Below, in pieces: positions 1 to 10,176 of a stretch of DNA of 58,055 nucleotides (position 1 is its first letter; each line of letters starts with the position of its first letter). Source of the stretch: Candidatus Thorarchaeota archaeon (GTDB lineage: Archaea > Asgardarchaeota > Thorarchaeia > Thorarchaeales > Thorarchaeaceae); contig JAEORG010000076.1 of assembly GCA_016841005.1 (NCBI GenBank), forward strand, positions 1 through 58,055, written 5' to 3'. The notes under the pieces are model-generated. The model did no database searches. It was not told where the DNA came from and was given only the letters and a program-made list of their open reading frames with translations. Made by a program: the position numbers and the translations under genes.

Positions 1-3000
1 AACGTATGTGATGATGTCACCAGTGGGCCAAGTGACCTCGATAGAGGTTGGATCCTTTCTCATTATGAGCGACTCTGAACCATCTATAATGTTTTGATAG
101 CCATGTTTGTCAGCCTCCACTGATAGTGAATATGTGCCCAATCCAGGAGGTGAATCAGATCCATTGAACCTCAGTTCGTAGAATCCTGCATTCCACAAGA
201 GTTGCCAAGTGGTTCCTGATATAGTGACATTCACTGTTGCTGCGAGAATGTCGGAGCCATTACTCATCAAATATCTAACTCGCAGTGTCGTATATTGGAA
301 ATAACTAATGTTGTTGTAATATGGAGCTGTCCATGAAATAGTCAGTGTTGTATATTCATCATTAATAGTAAGAGTCTTCGTTGAATCAGTCTGACCATCA
401 AAGCCATCCCGCCACGCCTTAATAACGAGACCATGGGTTCCAAGACCTGGTGGAGAATCTGTCCCATTAAATTGAATCCTATATGTCCCACTAGATTCAT
501 GCCAGACTAAATCCCATAGTGTCCCATCTATGGTAACATTTACTGTTGCGAGAGGGATGGCGGTCCCATTACTCATAGTGTAATTTACTGATAGTATCGT
601 TTGACCAAGATATGAGATTGTGTTGCCACCTATCCACTCACTACTGATAGCTCCTAACTCTCCAGTAATTGTCAGGACTTGAGAACTGTCGATTATTGCT
701 TCATATCCAAATTTATCCAGACTAATACTGAGTCCATGTATACCCAATCCTGGGAGTGAATCTGATCCATTAAACTGAATCTTATAGACCTCATCAATAC
801 CGTCCCAGTATAGACTCCAAGTATCTCCACCAATTGTAACATTAACTTCTGCACTGGTAATAGCTGTCCCATTGCTCATAGTGAAATTGGCTGAGAGTGT
901 TGTTGAACCAACATATGTTATGGAGGTGCCATCTGACCATGTTATACTAAGTCCTGTTGTTTCTTCATTTATTGTCAAGGTTTCTGGGTTATCAACATAC
1001 GATTGATAGTTTGCTTTCCAAGCACTAATTGAGAGCGAATGTACTCCTAATCCTGGTGGAGCATCAGTTCCTAGGAACATGTATTCATAGAAACCAGTAC
1101 CTCCGTTCCATACAAGTGTCCAAGTTGTTGAGGATATAGTGACATTGATTGTTGCAGAGGAAACCGACGATCCATTTCTCAGAGTGTAGTTTGCACGGAG
1201 TATTGTGCTCTCAACATAAGTGATTGTACTCCCTTGAGTCCAGGAAATTACTAGGAATGTATCTTCTACACGTAAGGTCAATTCTTCTGAAGAATCTGTA
1301 ATTGATTCATATCCGAATTTATCCGCTATGATTGTCAGCGAGTGAGTACCAAAACCAGGATCTGCATCACTACCATTGAATACAAGTTCGTATGCCTCAG
1401 TTCCACCGTTCCATAAGAGATTCCATGTTGTTCCACCTATCGTGACATTGAGAACTGCTCCCACAACTGGAGATCCATTGCTCATTGTGTATGATACTGA
1501 AAGTGTAGATGACTCAAGATATGAGATATTGTTGAGACTTGGCATCTCCCATGAGATTACTAGAGATGTTGCTTCTTCACGAAGGTTGAGCGTTTCAGTG
1601 TCAACAGAATGTCCTTCATGGTCCAGTTTCCCTGCCAGAAGTGAAATGCTATGAGTACCGAGACCTGGGGGATCATCACTCCCTCGGAATATCACCTCAT
1701 ATGTTTCGAATGCAGCATTCCAAACAAAGTCCCATCTAGTTCCATCTATTGTAAGATTTAATGTTGCACCAAAAACTGCAGTTCCATTGTCCATGGTGTA
1801 ATTCGCAACAAGAGTAGTTGTTTCGACAAAGGTGATGTCGTTTGTATTTGTCCACCAGAGTACGAGAGTGGTTGGTACCACCGGAAGTGTCAAGGTTTCT
1901 GTTGTATCCTCTTGGGACTGATATCCTTCTAATCCTGCCTTGATTGTTAGACTATGAATTCCTACTCCGGGTGGTACATCAGAGCCATTGAATTGAATTT
2001 CGTAGTATCCTGAGGTACCATTCCAAACAAGGTTCCATGTCGTGGTATCAATTGTCACAGTGATAATTGCACCTGACACTGGACTCCCATTCAACATCGC
2101 ATAGTCGACCTGCAATACTGTAGAATCGCGATAACTAGGCGAATTAGTATTAGTCCATTGAGTGGATAGAGTAGTTGGTTCCTCTCTCAGTGTGAGAGTC
2201 TGAGAGCTATCTGATTGCTGAACGTACCCGAACAAACCTGCTTCCACATTAAGAGTGTAAAACCCAAATCCTGGAGGGCTATCTGTACCATTGAATTGAA
2301 TTCTATAGTCTTGGTTTCCGTTATCCCAATTGAGAATCCATGTATCACTGCCAATAGTCACATTGACTACTGCATTCATCACAGCTGAACCATTGCTCAT
2401 TGTGTAATTAACAACAAGTACCGAGAACTCAGTAAATGTCACATCATTATCTGGTGTGAGAGAAACAACTATGCTTGTTGACTCTAGTTGGATAGTTAGA
2501 CTTTCGGAGCTGTTTATTCTACTTATGTATCCAAACCTATCTGCTTTAACAACAATCGAATGGACCCCAAATCCAGGTGGGTCATCTGTACCTCTGAATG
2601 TGTGTTCATATGATGATGCTCCATTCCAATTTAAAGTCCATGTGGTGCCACTAATCGTAACGTTTAGCTCTGCATTGAGTATCGAAGAGCCATTGCTCAT
2701 CAGATATGTTGCGGAAAGTATTGTATTTTCCACGAAAGAGATAGTATCAGTGTTCGACCACACGAATTGAAGGGATGTTGATTCTTCATCTATTGTGAGT
2801 GATTCTGTTGTATCAGACTGTGCTTCATAACCAAACCGATCACTAGAAATCTGTACTGAGTTCGTTCCCAAACCTGGTGGATCATCTGTTCCGTAGAAGG
2901 TGTGATTATAGGTTTCACTCAGAGGATCCCAAATCAATTGCCACGTAGTTCCTCCAATCGTAGCATTTGCAACTGCGCCAGAGATTGGTGTTCCATTGGA

Positions 3001-5200
3001 CATTGTGTATGTTATCGATAGGATTGTGCTCTCAACATATGTAATGGTACTCCCTGAACTCCAAGAAATGCTAAGATCTGTAAATTCCTCTCGAAGGATC
3101 AGAGTTTCAGTATTATCAGTCTTAGATACGTAACCGAAGAAATCTGCAACTACAGACATCGAGTGAGTGCCTAGCCCCGGAGGTGTATCGTTTCCGTTGA
3201 ATTGAACTTCAAAATACCCCGATCCCGAATTCCAGGTCAAAGGCCAGGTCGTTCCATCAATAGTGACATTGACGTCTGCGTTAGTTACTGGTGTACCATT
3301 TGTCATAGTGTAGGAAACCTGCAATATCGTAGAATCAACAAAGCTCACATTGTTTGTATTCGTCCATTGAATTGAGAATAAAGTAGGCTCTTCTCGAAGT
3401 GTTAAAGTAAGTGAGCTATTCGTCTGCCCTACATATCCATATGTATCAGCGCGAACCACAAGACTATGAATTCCAAAACCTGGAGGTATATCTGATCCAT
3501 TAAAGCGAATTCTGTAATCCTCATTGATGCCATTCCAAACAAGATTCCAGACATCAGATCCTATTGTAACATTAACTAAAGCACCAACTACTGCACTACC
3601 ATTACTCATCGTGTATTCTGCAATTAGAGTCGAATAATCTGTAAAGGTGACATCGTTATCTGGTGTAAGAGATACAACAAGATTGGTTCCTTCAAGCTGA
3701 ACAGTCAGCGTCTCTGTACCATTGGTCTGACTAACAAAACCGAATTTATCCGCAAGTATCAATAGATTGTGTGTACCAAAACCTGGAGGTGAATCTGTGC
3801 CGTTGAAAGTTATTCTGTAACTCTGAGTTGCGCCATACCAAATTAGACCCCATGTTGTCCCCCCAATTGTTACATTCACTTCAGCGCTTGTCACTGCAGA
3901 CAGATCACTCATTCTATATGTGACTTGTAGGATCGTTGATTCGACATAAGTTATGGAATCGGTATTAATCCAGGTTACTATTAGACTGGTAGATTCTTCT
4001 TCTATTGTTAGGGTTTCTGTTGAGTCAGTTTTAGAAACATAACCAAATTTGTCAAATACGATTGAAAGGGAATGGTCTCCGATACCTGGTGGATCATCTG
4101 CACCATCAAAGGTATGATTGTATGTTTGACTAGATGGATCCCAAACCAAGTCCCAATCAGTTCCTCCAATGGTAACATTTCCTATTGCATTGGGGATTGG
4201 AGTACCATTGCTCATTCGATATGACACGGATAAAATCGTGCTAGCAATGTAGCTGATTGTTGAACCATCTGACCATAGAATCGTAATACTGGTTGGTTCT
4301 TCTGTAAGCTCCAGCGTTTCTGTATCATCAGTCTGTTGTTGATACCCGGTTTTTGATGCAGCAATAGAAAGGGAGTGAATTCCAAATCCTGGTGGAGAAT
4401 CTGTTCCATTGAATTTCAATTCATAGATCTTCAATGCATCATTCCATGTGAGTGGCCATGTAGTCCCCGCGATTGATACGTTAACTGTAGCACCTGGGAT
4501 AGAAGTATTGTTACTCATTCGATAGGTGACACGGAGAATCGTCGTTTCGACATATGTGATATTATCTGTGTTTGTCCATACAACGATCAAACTTGTTGGT
4601 TCTTCCCTTAATGTTAGATTCTCTGTATTATCTAACTTCGATTCATATCCATTTTTAGAAGCTCTAATTGTGATTGAATGAGTTCCGAATCCTGGATCTA
4701 TATCTGAGCCGTTGAATGTTAAATCATAGGTGCCGCTATTCCAAATGAGTGTCCAAGTGGTTCCTCCTATGGTGACATTGACAGTTGCACCAGGTATTGC
4801 TGTATTATTGCTCATTCTATATGTAACTTGGAGAGTTGTTGTTTCGACAAAGGTGATGTCGTTTGTGTTTGTCCAAGAAATTACAAGAGATGTTGGTTCC
4901 TCCCTTAGAGTGAGAGTGTTTGAAGAATCACTCTGTTCTAGATATCCCGTGCTATCTGCAAGTATTGTCAGCGGGTATTCGCCAAAACCAGGCGGGACAT
5001 CAGTACCATTGAATGTTATTGAATAGAATTGTTCAGATGGATTCCATAGTAATTGCCATATGTCTAATCCAATACTCACATTGACCACTGCATTTGACAC
5101 ATTAACACCGTTGACACGCTGATAAGTTACTTGAAGCTCTGTGGACTGAACGTAAGTAATGTTGTTTCCGTTTGACCAGCTAACAGTGAGGGCTTGAGTT
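1..5200 (-). repeat. Tandem ~303 bp in-frame repeat array (about 17 units)
   Basis: The anchor that reads roughly CCATTGCTCAT on the plus strand recurs near 252, 570, 872, 1175, 1475, 1785, 2090, 2393, 2693, 2996, 3296, 3600, 3903, 4208, 4511 and 4805, with a weaker copy near 5110. The mean spacing is about 303 bp, or 101 codons. The copies are diverged at DNA level but keep the same protein motifs, which points to old duplications held by selection rather than recent slippage. Confidence 0.9.
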
Positions 5201-7104
5201 TCGTGTATGAGGCTTACACTTATTGAAAGTGTTTGATTTACCAACGCATAGCCTTCTGCATACACCTCAACTCCATAGGTTCCAGGTCCTACACCTGTTG
5301 TGTCAATTGTTGCAGTCCAAGTTCCATTGGAGTGGTCGACCATGCTCACGTTGGAACCACTGTCGAAAGAATACTGAAGTGACGCAAATGTTCCATCCAA
5401 ACCTTGAGATGTGAAGGTATCGTTATAGAAAACACTGATCTCGAATGTATTTTCTGTATAAGCGTTGATTAGGTATTGACTTGCCTCAAGCGTTGTTGGG
5501 TAGGAGATTATCAGGCTCTTCGTAAGATATCCAGCATCAGTACCATTACTCCAGAAGAATTCGAATCTATACTCTCCGTTTTCTGATGCGGTACTATTGA
5601 TATCCCAGGTATACGATGCAAATCCATTCGTCACAGTTTCATTACTCGGAGCATAGTTAAGGATTGACCCTTTCCATATTGTCAGATTCGCTGACCCTGA
5701 TGTGATAGGATCTGTATCCTCCTCACGGATTGATGAATTGATTTGGAGTGTTGATGTTATATTTGCAAGCCTAGAGAGCTCTCTGCTATCAGATGTATCA
5801 AATATCTGAATCTGGGTCAGGTGATTGAATGAATCTGATGTAATTATCCATGTTCCATCTGACATATCATAGCAATTAATGAGAGCGCCATAGATGTTAT
5901 AATGCGTATAATTTGTTGAAGGTGTAGACGAATTATATAGACCTGTGACAGTCCAAGAAGATGGAAGGGTTCCATTCAAGAATCTTGATGTTGCTAAAGC
6001 TGGATACTGAACACTTGTTGTGGCATTCCATTCTACAACTCCACCTGAGGTATTGACATTCCACACTGTTGAGGAGGTTGTACTCTTCTTATACCACAGA
6101 GTCAAATCATATGTGACATCTACAGACTGATTTGTGGAGAAATCTATCCAAGTCACATTTTCCGCATCTGTGAATGTCCAGGTAGCACCTGTTAGAGAGG
6201 AAGAATTCCCCTCAAGATTGATTTCTGCGGAGTCAGTATAAGTAAGAGCAGAATCTGCGGTCTTATTCCATGGGGTGTAGGTGTAATTAAGGAACGCTTC
6301 TTGCCTTTGAATTCCTGTGTATTCGTACCATTTATCTCCTCGAATTCTGTATCCTGTATTCTGAGTCGCTACAGGATTCCGGGACCTCCATATTATTCGG
6401 TTGAATGTCGATCCTGATCCAACCATCCCAGTACCATCGATGACTACATAGTATACAGTTGATTCATTCAATATTGCACTATCACTAGAAACATCATGAG
6501 TTACAATAGTGTCTGATACAACTTGAGTGAATGGAGTAATCCAACTAGTTACATTAGTGTCTGAGTTTGAATAGTTACTTCTAACAAGTAGGTATGCATC
6601 ACCAAGGGAAGATGTGTAGTAAGGAGACTGGTAAATGATTATATAATTATCCAATCTTCCATCATGAGGGCGTTCATAGAATTTCTGATAAAGAGCATCA
6701 ATCACATCAACAGTGTCATTTAGTATTTGCATACCACTGTTGATTGTAATTCCTGTCGATTCTCGTTCCGCAATAGCAACAATCTGATTGGGTACTAGAT
6801 CAACTTTGAATAAACACCATCCTGGAACCAAGAATTCGGAGAAATCAATATCTCCTGTATGTTGGTTAACACTTGAATATGAATTTTGAATTGATAGTTG
6901 TAATGAACTCAGAGACCTCGATGCATATAGTTCAACATCGAGGTCAGAGCCATTATCTCCAGCTGATGAGAGATTAAATGAAGTGTATTCCTGTAGGTCA
7001 TTCTTGATAGCTGTAGAATGTTCCACAGGATAATCAGTGGATATGGATGAACTGGATATCACCAATAGAGTAACTATTGCAACCATCACTAGAATCCTTT
7101 TCAT
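1..7104 (-). CDS. Giant secreted Ig-like repeat protein (partial, 3' end outside window)
   Basis: The frame starts at the ATG at 7104 and stays open to base 1, giving 2,368 codons without a stop, so the C-terminus is missing. Residues 1-20 (basic MKR, then a hydrophobic run) form a signal peptide. Residues ~20-620 are an extracellular region I do not recognise, rich in N-x-S/T sequons. From about base 5200 to base 1 the protein is a tandem array of ~17 units of ~101 residues. Each unit carries motifs such as AxVNVTIGGTTWxLxWN, FNGSDxPPGxGxHSL, LTLREEPTSL and WTNTDNITYVETT. The units look like beta-sandwich (Ig-like) domains. A TATA-like stretch lies near 7146-7155 on this strand and a GAGG lies nine bases before the ATG. 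The likely role is a surface adhesin or envelope fibre; that is inference from architecture. No membrane anchor is visible because the end is missing. Confidence 0.9.
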   Translation of the reverse strand, partial: MKRILVMVAIVTLLVISSSSISTDYPVEHSTAIKNDLQEYTSFNLSSAGDNGSDLDVELYASRSLSSLQLSIQNSYSSVNQHTGDIDFSEFLVPGWCLFKVDLVPNQIVAIAERESTGITINSGMQILNDTVDVIDALYQKFYERPHDGRLDNYIIIYQSPYYTSSLGDAYLLVRSNYSNSDTNVTSWITPFTQVVSDTIVTHDVSSDSAILNESTVYYVVIDGTGMVGSGSTFNRIIWRSRNPVATQNTGYRIRGDKWYEYTGIQRQEAFLNYTYTPWNKTADSALTYTDSAEINLEGNSSSLTGATWTFTDAENVTWIDFSTNQSVDVTYDLTLWYKKSTTSSTVWNVNTSGGVVEWNATTSVQYPALATSRFLNGTLPSSWTVTGLYNSSTPSTNYTHYNIYGALINCYDMSDGTWIITSDSFNHLTQIQIFDTSDSRELSRLANITSTLQINSSIREEDTDPITSGSANLTIWKGSILNYAPSNETVTNGFASYTWDINSTASENGEYRFEFFWSNGTDAGYLTKSLIISYPTTLEASQYLINAYTENTFEISVFYNDTFTSQGLDGTFASLQYSFDSGSNVSMVDHSNGTWTATIDTTGVGPGTYGVEVYAEGYALVNQTLSISVSLIHETQALTVSWSNGNNITYVQSTELQVTYQRVNGVNVSNAVVNVSIGLDIWQLLWNPSEQFYSITFNGTDVPPGFGEYPLTILADSTGYLEQSDSSNTLTLREEPTSLVISWTNTNDITFVETTTLQVTYRMSNNTAIPGATVNVTIGGTTWTLIWNSGTYDLTFNGSDIDPGFGTHSITIRASKNGYESKLDNTENLTLREEPTSLIVVWTNTDNITYVETTILRVTYRMSNNTSIPGATVNVSIAGTTWPLTWNDALKIYELKFNGTDSPPGFGIHSLSIAASKTGYQQQTDDTETLELTEEPTSITILWSDGSTISYIASTILSVSYRMSNGTPIPNAIGNVTIGGTDWDLVWDPSSQTYNHTFDGADDPPGIGDHSLSIVFDKFGYVSKTDSTETLTIEEESTSLIVTWINTDSITYVESTILQVTYRMSDLSAVTSAEVNVTIGGTTWGLIWYGATQSYRITFNGTDSPPGFGTHNLLILADKFGFVSQTNGTETLTVQLEGTNLVVSLTPDNDVTFTDYSTLIAEYTMSNGSAVVGALVNVTIGSDVWNLVWNGINEDYRIRFNGSDIPPGFGIHSLVVRADTYGYVGQTNSSLTLTLREEPTLFSIQWTNTNNVSFVDSTILQVSYTMTNGTPVTNADVNVTIDGTTWPLTWNSGSGYFEVQFNGNDTPPGLGTHSMSVVADFFGYVSKTDNTETLILREEFTDLSISWSSGSTITYVESTILSITYTMSNGTPISGAVANATIGGTTWQLIWDPLSETYNHTFYGTDDPPGLGTNSVQISSDRFGYEAQSDTTESLTIDEESTSLQFVWSNTDTISFVENTILSATYLMSNGSSILNAELNVTISGTTWTLNWNGASSYEHTFRGTDDPPGFGVHSIVVKADRFGYISRINSSESLTIQLESTSIVVSLTPDNDVTFTEFSVLVVNYTMSNGSAVMNAVVNVTIGSDTWILNWDNGNQDYRIQFNGTDSPPGFGFYTLNVEAGLFGYVQQSDSSQTLTLREEPTTLSTQWTNTNSPSYRDSTVLQVDYAMLNGSPVSGAIITVTIDTTTWNLVWNGTSGYYEIQFNGSDVPPGVGIHSLTIKAGLEGYQSQEDTTETLTLPVVPTTLVLWWTNTNDITFVETTTLVANYTMDNGTAVFGATLNLTIDGTRWDFVWNAAFETYEVIFRGSDDPPGLGTHSISLLAGKLDHEGHSVDTETLNLREEATSLVISWEMPSLNNISYLESSTLSVSYTMSNGSPVVGAVLNVTIGGTTWNLLWNGGTEAYELVFNGSDADPGFGTHSLTIIADKFGYESITDSSEELTLRVEDTFLVISWTQGSTITYVESTILRANYTLRNGSSVSSATINVTISSTTWTLVWNGGTGFYEYMFLGTDAPPGLGVHSLSISAWKANYQSYVDNPETLTINEETTGLSITWSDGTSITYVGSTTLSANFTMSNGTAITSAEVNVTIGGDTWSLYWDGIDEVYKIQFNGSDSLPGLGIHGLSISLDKFGYEAIIDSSQVLTITGELGAISSEWIGGNTISYLGQTILSVNYTMSNGTAIPLATVNVTIDGTLWDLVWHESSGTYRIQFNGTDSPPGLGTHGLVIKAWRDGFDGQTDSTKTLTINDEYTTLTISWTAPYYNNISYFQYTTLRVRYLMSNGSDILAATVNVTISGTTWQLLWNAGFYELRFNGSDSPPGLGTYSLSVEADKHGYQNIIDGSESLIMRKDPTSIEVTWPTGDIITYV

Positions 7105-7213
7105 CCTTTAGCCTCAGACGTAGTTGGACTAAAATAACTAAGAGTCAAATATAGATATTCTATCCTATGATAGAGTCCTTCCGATTTTTAGAATAGACTG
7201 AACGTTTTGTCCA

Positions 7214-7726
7214 TCACGTATAATATGATGGTCCTGAATCACTGGCTGGAGGCGGACTATCCGGAGCGCCTGCAATCTCATTGAGGATTGCGATTACCAT
7301 ATCCACCGCACCATGAACTCGTCTCATTATTTGCCAAAGTCTATCATTTGAAAACGCATCATCATAGAGACGATCTGAAATTACAAATCCCGGTCCTGGG
7401 GGTTTCGGTCCTCGCTGTTGACCTGGACTCGGCTGGATGAATCCGAGTGTGATTCCCTGTTGAAAACTGAACTGAAGCGCCTTCATTTGGAAGTCCTTCA
7501 TCTTATCCGCTGTTAGAACTTTCAGATGCTGTGGTGAAATCATGACCTGTGACTCGACTTGTACGTAGTCTTGTTCATTTGGTCTAACCACAGTGAAAAA
7601 GAAACGCATGTATTTGACCTTAAAGAGGAATTCTGCTCTTGGGTTGGAGATGCTCTCAACCTTGATACCTTCATTTGAAAACCAATTCTTCACAGCATCT
7701 TTAACTGTGTCAGTTTTATCTACCAT
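7214..7726 (-). CDS. Conserved archaeal-type protein, DUF2299-like
   Basis: This encodes 170 residues with no signal peptide or membrane segment, so it is probably cytoplasmic. The first ~110 residues form an alpha/beta domain: an N-terminal helix (KDAVKNWFSNEG), then beta strands (EFLFKVKYMRFFFTVVRP, VQVESQVMIS), then helices with DKMKDFQMKALQFSF. That layout resembles the DUF2299/YbjN-like fold. A Gly/Pro-rich linker near residue 120 leads to a C-terminal helix and a Pro/Ser tail. The family name is a tentative match from memory. It lies between the giant surface gene and the amidase gene, all on the minus strand, but the gaps give no firm operon signal. No catalytic motif is visible. Confidence 0.6.
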   Translation of the reverse strand: MVDKTDTVKDAVKNWFSNEGIKVESISNPRAEFLFKVKYMRFFFTVVRPNEQDYVQVESQVMISPQHLKVLTADKMKDFQMKALQFSFQQGITLGFIQPSPGQQRGPKPPGPGFVISDRLYDDAFSNDRLWQIMRRVHGAVDMVIAILNEIAGAPDSPPPASDSGPSYYT

Positions 7727-7782
7727 TATTTCTCACTCTGACTAATCAGATACAAATGAGGCTTTCACTTAATGCTTGTGTT

Positions 7783-8586
7783 CTATTCTCTGAAGTATGT
7801 AATTTCGTCATAGAACTCAGGGGTTCGGTCTTGGTAGCATGTTATTTGTTTTCTCACTTCATTTATCATGTCCGTATCGCCAGTATTCGAAATGACAGTC
7901 ATGTCAGTGTTCAATCTAGTCAAAACAACCCCCCAGGGATCCACAATCTGACTGTGACCAAAGTAGGTCTTATCATCGAAAGCCCAACCCATCCTATTGG
8001 TGGCCGCAACATAGATCTGGTTTTCGATTGCCCTTGCTCGTACAAGTGTATCCCAGTGCGGCGCTCTAGGGTCTGGAAATGCTGCAGGTATCAAGATCAG
8101 TTCCGCACCATTAAGTGCAAGAGTTCGAGATAGCTCAGGAAACCTTACATCATAGCAGATCTCTAGACCAACTTTGATTCCGCCTACATCAGCGATGATT
8201 AGAGAGTTTCCACCTGCAAATACTTCCTTCTCTGATTGGAATGGATGCATCTTTCTATACTCTGCAACAATCTTGCCGTTTGGTGAAGCCATGACCAGTG
8301 TGTTGAAGTATTTCTCTCCTGTCTGTTCAATATCTGTTCCGACTACATACGCTGACTGTTCCTCTGCAAGGGTCTGGATGAATTCCGCAGTCGGACCTGG
8401 AACTCCTGGTCCTACCTCTTGATAGTCTGAATATCTAAATCCAATTGCAAACAGTTCGGGAAGGACAATGAATTCCTTTGAGGTCTTGGATGAATGGCCA
8501 GAAAGCATCTCTGATACAGTTTTGAAGTTCTCCTCTCGCTTTCCTTCAAAACATGACATCTGAACTAATGACACGCTGAATTCCAT
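7783..8586 (-). CDS. Carbon-nitrogen hydrolase (nitrilase superfamily, omega-amidase-like)
   Basis: This 267-residue protein has the full length and catalytic triad of the nitrilase superfamily. Glu44 lies in VLPELFAIGF, Lys112 in YRKMHPF, and the nucleophile Cys144 in GLEICYDVRFPEL. These enzymes hydrolyse C-N bonds of amides. The RFPEL context and short length resemble the Nit2/omega-amidase and YafV branch, which hydrolyses alpha-keto acid amides, but the exact substrate cannot be read from sequence. It is divergent from porD with a ~140 bp shared upstream region, so the two may have facing promoters. No signal peptide is present and it should be cytoplasmic. Confidence 0.88.
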   Translation of the reverse strand: MEFSVSLVQMSCFEGKREENFKTVSEMLSGHSSKTSKEFIVLPELFAIGFRYSDYQEVGPGVPGPTAEFIQTLAEEQSAYVVGTDIEQTGEKYFNTLVMASPNGKIVAEYRKMHPFQSEKEVFAGGNSLIIADVGGIKVGLEICYDVRFPELSRTLALNGAELILIPAAFPDPRAPHWDTLVRARAIENQIYVAATNRMGWAFDDKTYFGHSQIVDPWGVVLTRLNTDMTVISNTGDTDMINEVRKQITCYQDRTPEFYDEITYFRE

Positions 8587-8723
8587 CTTTCTTCACCAGT
8601 ACTGATACTCGTCACAACATAATGCTTAAGTTGTTCGTAATGTGAGCTGATAGTGTCAAGGCGCTCTTGGACGTGTTGCTTGTGGTCAATGAAGTTGATA
8701 CAGAGCCAGAAAGTAGGGCTGAT

Positions 8724-8999
8724 ATGCCTAAGACATCCTACTCTAAACCAGAGGTAGGCGCTACAGGAAAGACTGGAAGTTGGCGTACCTTTGATCCGAA
8801 GATTGATTATGATAATTGCAATAGATGTAGGATCTGTTGGCTTTATTGCCCTGAGGCTGTTATTTCTGTTGACGATGATGGTACTCCCCACATCGATTTT
8901 GATTATTGTAAAGGTTGTGGGATTTGTGCGGAGGTTTGCCCACCAAAATGCATCGAGATGGTGAGAGCTGGTGAGGCTCAGAAGGAGGATGAAGCATGA
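8724..8999 (+). CDS. porD: 2-oxoacid:ferredoxin oxidoreductase delta subunit (2x[4Fe-4S])
   Basis: This 91-residue ferredoxin-like subunit carries two cluster motifs: CNRCRICWLYCP and CKGCGICAEVCP. The stretch KTGSWRTFDPKIDYDNC before the first motif is typical of PorD. I chose the ATG at 8724; an in-frame TTG at 8667 would add 19 residues that do not resemble the family. PorD relays electrons from the TPP/cluster core to external ferredoxin. Its stop overlaps the porA start as ATGA, so translation is probably coupled. It is the first gene of a porDAB operon. Confidence 0.9.
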   Translation: MPKTSYSKPEVGATGKTGSWRTFDPKIDYDNCNRCRICWLYCPEAVISVDDDGTPHIDFDYCKGCGICAEVCPPKCIEMVRAGEAQKEDEA

Positions 9000-10171
9000 A
9001 GACTGAACTCATGAGTGCAAACTATGCAGCAGCTCGTGCAGTTATGGCTGCTAGAGTTGAGGTAGTTGCAGCGTATCCTATTACTCCAGCCACTACTGTT
9101 CCAGAACAACTTGCTCTTTTGAACGAACGAGGTGATTGGCCTGGTCAGTTCATTCGTGTTGAGTCGGAACATTCAGCTATGTTTGCCTGTATTGGTGCTA
9201 GTTCAACGGGAGCACGTGCATTTACTGCCACGTCATCAAATGGCCTGCTCCTGATGCATGAGGCACTTCATTGGGCTGCGGCTGCTAGACTTCCTATTGT
9301 TCTTGCTAATATTAACCGCTCAGTATCCCCAAGTTGGAATATTCATGTCACACATGACGATTCTATGTCTCAACGTGACACAGGTTGGATTCAGTTTCAT
9401 GTTGCAAGTGTGGATGAATTCTTTCACACCATTATCCAAGCATTCAAGCTGGCTGAAGATGAGCGAGTCCTGATGCCAGTCATGGTCAATGCTGATGGAT
9501 TTGTGCTTAGTCACACCGTGCAGCCATTTGATTATCTGGAGCCAGAAGAGATTGACAAATTCCTTTCACCATATGACCCACCACATTGGAAGATGGACCC
9601 TGAGAATCCTATTTCTCATGGGAATATTGTCTTCCCTGAGTTTTATCAGGAATTCAGATATGGAATGCATCAAGGGAATCGTAATGCTGTAAAGGTCTAT
9701 GCTGAGGTTGAAGCGGAATACAAGAAACTCTTTGGCAAATATTTTGGTGGTCCAATTGATTGTTACAAGTGTGATGATGCTGAGGTAGTAATAACCTCTC
9801 AGGGATCTATGGGGGCTGAAGCTAAAGATGCAGTTGACGAGCTTCGTGACGAGGGCTACAAAGTCGGTAATGCCAGGATGAGAATGATTCGTCCGTGCCC
9901 AGTTGATGCTATACGAGACCTCGCTTCCAAAGTCAAGGGTATTGCTGCCTTTGATAGAGGTGTATCCTATGGGTTTGGAGGTCACATCGCAGGAGAGATT
10001 CGATCTGTGTTATACAACACGAAACATCGGCCAATCGTAAAAGACTACATTGGTGGTCTTGGTGGTCGAGATGTGACTGTTGATGATATCAAAGAGATTC
10101 TTCTTGATTGTATCAAAGAAGTAGAGTCTGGAGAAATAGGTGAAGAAGAACACTGGCATGATTTGAGGTGA
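8996..10171 (+). CDS. porA: 2-oxoacid:ferredoxin oxidoreductase alpha subunit
   Basis: This encodes 391 residues with the PorA layout: a pyrimidine-binding TPP domain (YPITPATTVPEQL, RVESEHSAMFACIGAS near residues 25-70) followed by the domain II transketolase-C-like region (VVITSQGSMGAEAKDAVDEL near 265-285). An AAGGAGGA SD lies six bases before the ATG, inside the end of porD. With PorB it forms the active site that oxidatively decarboxylates a 2-oxoacid, most likely pyruvate, to acyl-CoA, CO2 and reduced ferredoxin. The stop overlaps the next SD. Substrate assignment to pyruvate rests on overall resemblance and is less certain than the family. Confidence 0.92.
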   Translation: MKTELMSANYAAARAVMAARVEVVAAYPITPATTVPEQLALLNERGDWPGQFIRVESEHSAMFACIGASSTGARAFTATSSNGLLLMHEALHWAAAARLPIVLANINRSVSPSWNIHVTHDDSMSQRDTGWIQFHVASVDEFFHTIIQAFKLAEDERVLMPVMVNADGFVLSHTVQPFDYLEPEEIDKFLSPYDPPHWKMDPENPISHGNIVFPEFYQEFRYGMHQGNRNAVKVYAEVEAEYKKLFGKYFGGPIDCYKCDDAEVVITSQGSMGAEAKDAVDELRDEGYKVGNARMRMIRPCPVDAIRDLASKVKGIAAFDRGVSYGFGGHIAGEIRSVLYNTKHRPIVKDYIGGLGGRDVTVDDIKEILLDCIKEVESGEIGEEEHWHDLR

Positions 10172-10176
10172 GTAAG

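Noticed and set aside
1376..5414. Several plus-strand frames of 60-100 codons (for example 1376-1654, 2456-2770, 4730-5026)
   Set aside because: They are antisense shadows of the giant repeat gene; their similar sequences simply reflect the repeat on the other strand.
7756..8133. Plus-strand frame of 125 codons
   Set aside because: It is antisense to the nitrilase gene, whose catalytic triad and length are unambiguous.
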